A DNA stretch of 8,086 nt from an uncultured Verrucomicrobiota bacterium (lineage in GTDB: Bacteria; Verrucomicrobiota; Kiritimatiellia; RFP12; UBA1067), in the NCBI GenBank assembly GCA_945487985.1, contig CALYTX010000052.1, forward strand, positions 1-8,086, written 5' to 3'. A program made the translations under genes and the position numbers. A model generated the notes under the pieces. It made no database searches and had not been told where the DNA came from. It was given only the letters and a program-made list of their open reading frames with translations. Shown piece by piece: positions 7,335 through 8,086 of the stretch. How positions within the stretch are numbered: position 1 is the stretch's first letter; every line of letters starts with the position of its first letter.

Positions 7335-8086
7335 TTATTGCGCCATTTTAGAAACTGCAAAGAGATAGGCGTTCTGGAACATTCGCATCCATGGCCCGTT
7401 GATCTTGAACACGCCCGGGTTGTAGCTGAGCTGGCAGGCCCTGAATCCGCGCTCGGGGTGGGGCATGAGGATCGTTGCGCGCCCGTCGGCCGTAGTAAAT
7501 GCAGTCTGCCCGCCTATCGAACCGTTGGGGTTGTAGGGATAGCGCATCGTGGCATTGCCGTAATTGTCCACGAAATGGGCCGCGCAGACCCCCGGGACGA
7601 AACCGTCGGTCCAGACGCGTCCTTCGCCGTGCGCAACGGCGACCGGAAGAATCGAACCTTCCATCCCCTTGAAGAAGATCGAAGGCGACTGTTCAATCTT
7701 GATCGTCGAATACCGCGCCTCGAACTGCTCAGAGATGTTGCGCACGAACCGCGGCCACCCCTCCGCGCCGGGAATAATCTCCTTGAGCTGCGAAAGCATC
7801 TGGCAGCCGTTGCAGACCCCGAGCGAGAAGGTGTCGGGACGCGAGAAGAAAGTCTTGAACATTTCCCGCAGGCGATCGTTGAACAAGATGGATCGCGCCC
7901 AACCCGAGCCTGCACCCAAAACATCGCCGTAGGAAAAACCGCCGCAGGCGACCAAACCCTGGAAATCCTTCAGATCGACGCGCCCGGCAATCAAATCGCT
8001 CATGTGGACGTCAACCGACTCAAATCCGGCAAGCGCGAACGCAGCCGCCATCTCGATATGTCCATTGACACCCTGCTCGCGCAAGA
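7335..8086 (-). CDS. purL: Phosphoribosylformylglycinamidine synthase, C-terminal glutaminase part
   Basis: FGAM synthase converts formylglycinamide ribonucleotide, ATP and glutamine to formylglycinamidine ribonucleotide, the fourth step of purine synthesis in the cytoplasm. Only the last 250 or so codons are visible; the rest lies beyond the right edge. The visible part is the class I glutamine amidotransferase domain that supplies ammonia. It begins REQGVNGHIEMAAAFALAGF and continues with ACGGFSYGDVLGAGSGW, GVCNGCQ (nucleophile Cys codon 7814-7812), WPRFVRN, VAHGEGR and MPHPERGFR (catalytic His and Glu). These blocks match the Escherichia coli-type single-chain enzyme of about 1300 residues rather than the separate small PurQ subunit, particularly the preserved REQGVN and WPRFVRN segments and the C-terminal SPWMR-like end (here GPWMRMFQNA). 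A TTG at 8084 is an internal leucine codon and not a start. The stop TAA is followed after 13 bp by the GH106 start codon, an unusually close link between purine synthesis and glycan degradation. Confidence 0.96.
   Translation of the reverse strand, partial: LREQGVNGHIEMAAAFALAGFESVDVHMSDLIAGRVDLKDFQGLVACGGFSYGDVLGAGSGWARSILFNDRLREMFKTFFSRPDTFSLGVCNGCQMLSQLKEIIPGAEGWPRFVRNISEQFEARYSTIKIEQSPSIFFKGMEGSILPVAVAHGEGRVWTDGFVPGVCAAHFVDNYGNATMRYPYNPNGSIGGQTAFTTADGRATILMPHPERGFRACQLSYNPGVFKINGPWMRMFQNAYLFAVSKMAQ

Noticed and set aside
8082..8084. TTG as a start codon for a separate short PurQ-like protein
   Set aside because: The following REQGVNGH segment is the internal start of the glutaminase domain in E. 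coli-type PurL, the surrounding blocks match that fused form, and the frame stays open to the window edge.

Overview
The window is a densely coding bacterial chromosome segment. All five genes lie on the minus strand, so they are read from the right edge to the left. In transcription order they are: the C-terminal glutaminase part of a large, single-chain PurL (cut by the right edge); a secreted GH106-type glycoside hydrolase (alpha-L-rhamnosidase family); a cellobiose phosphorylase (GH94); an aldose 1-epimerase; and ribonuclease HIII (its last residues cut by the left edge). Gaps are 13, 60 and 85 bp, and the last two genes overlap by one base. I see no RNA gene, mobile element, CRISPR array or long non-coding stretch.

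Organism: by eye the GC content is in the mid to high 50s. The long Proteobacteria-like PurL, an RNase HIII, a close relative of the classical cellobiose phosphorylase and an exported GH106 enzyme with a WWHW N-terminus together suggest a carbohydrate-degrading member of the PVC group, such as Lentisphaerota, Kiritimatiellota or Verrucomicrobiota from a gut or similar plant-fibre habitat. This is inference from gene content only. No rRNA or other phylogenetic marker is present.

The three middle genes make biochemical sense together. The exported GH106 enzyme would trim (probably rhamnosyl) side groups from a glycan outside the cytoplasm. Imported cellobiose would be split in the cytoplasm by phosphate into alpha-glucose 1-phosphate and glucose, which saves one ATP per disaccharide. 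The mutarotase would interconvert the anomers of the released glucose or of cellobiose. No transporter, regulator or endo-acting cellulase is in the window, so the pathway is incomplete here. The two flanking housekeeping genes, purL (purine synthesis) and rnhC (removal of RNA from DNA), are physically tied to the sugar genes by very short spacing.

The clearest regulatory signal is an extended -10 promoter (TGCTATAAT) in the 85-bp gap before the epimerase gene, preceded by a GAGAAC direct repeat. It probably makes galM-rnhC a separate or additional transcription unit. I found nothing that amounts to a wholly new biological system. The points of interest are the operon arrangement, the promoter and repeat, a cysteine-rich exported hydrolase, and odd start-site spacing.
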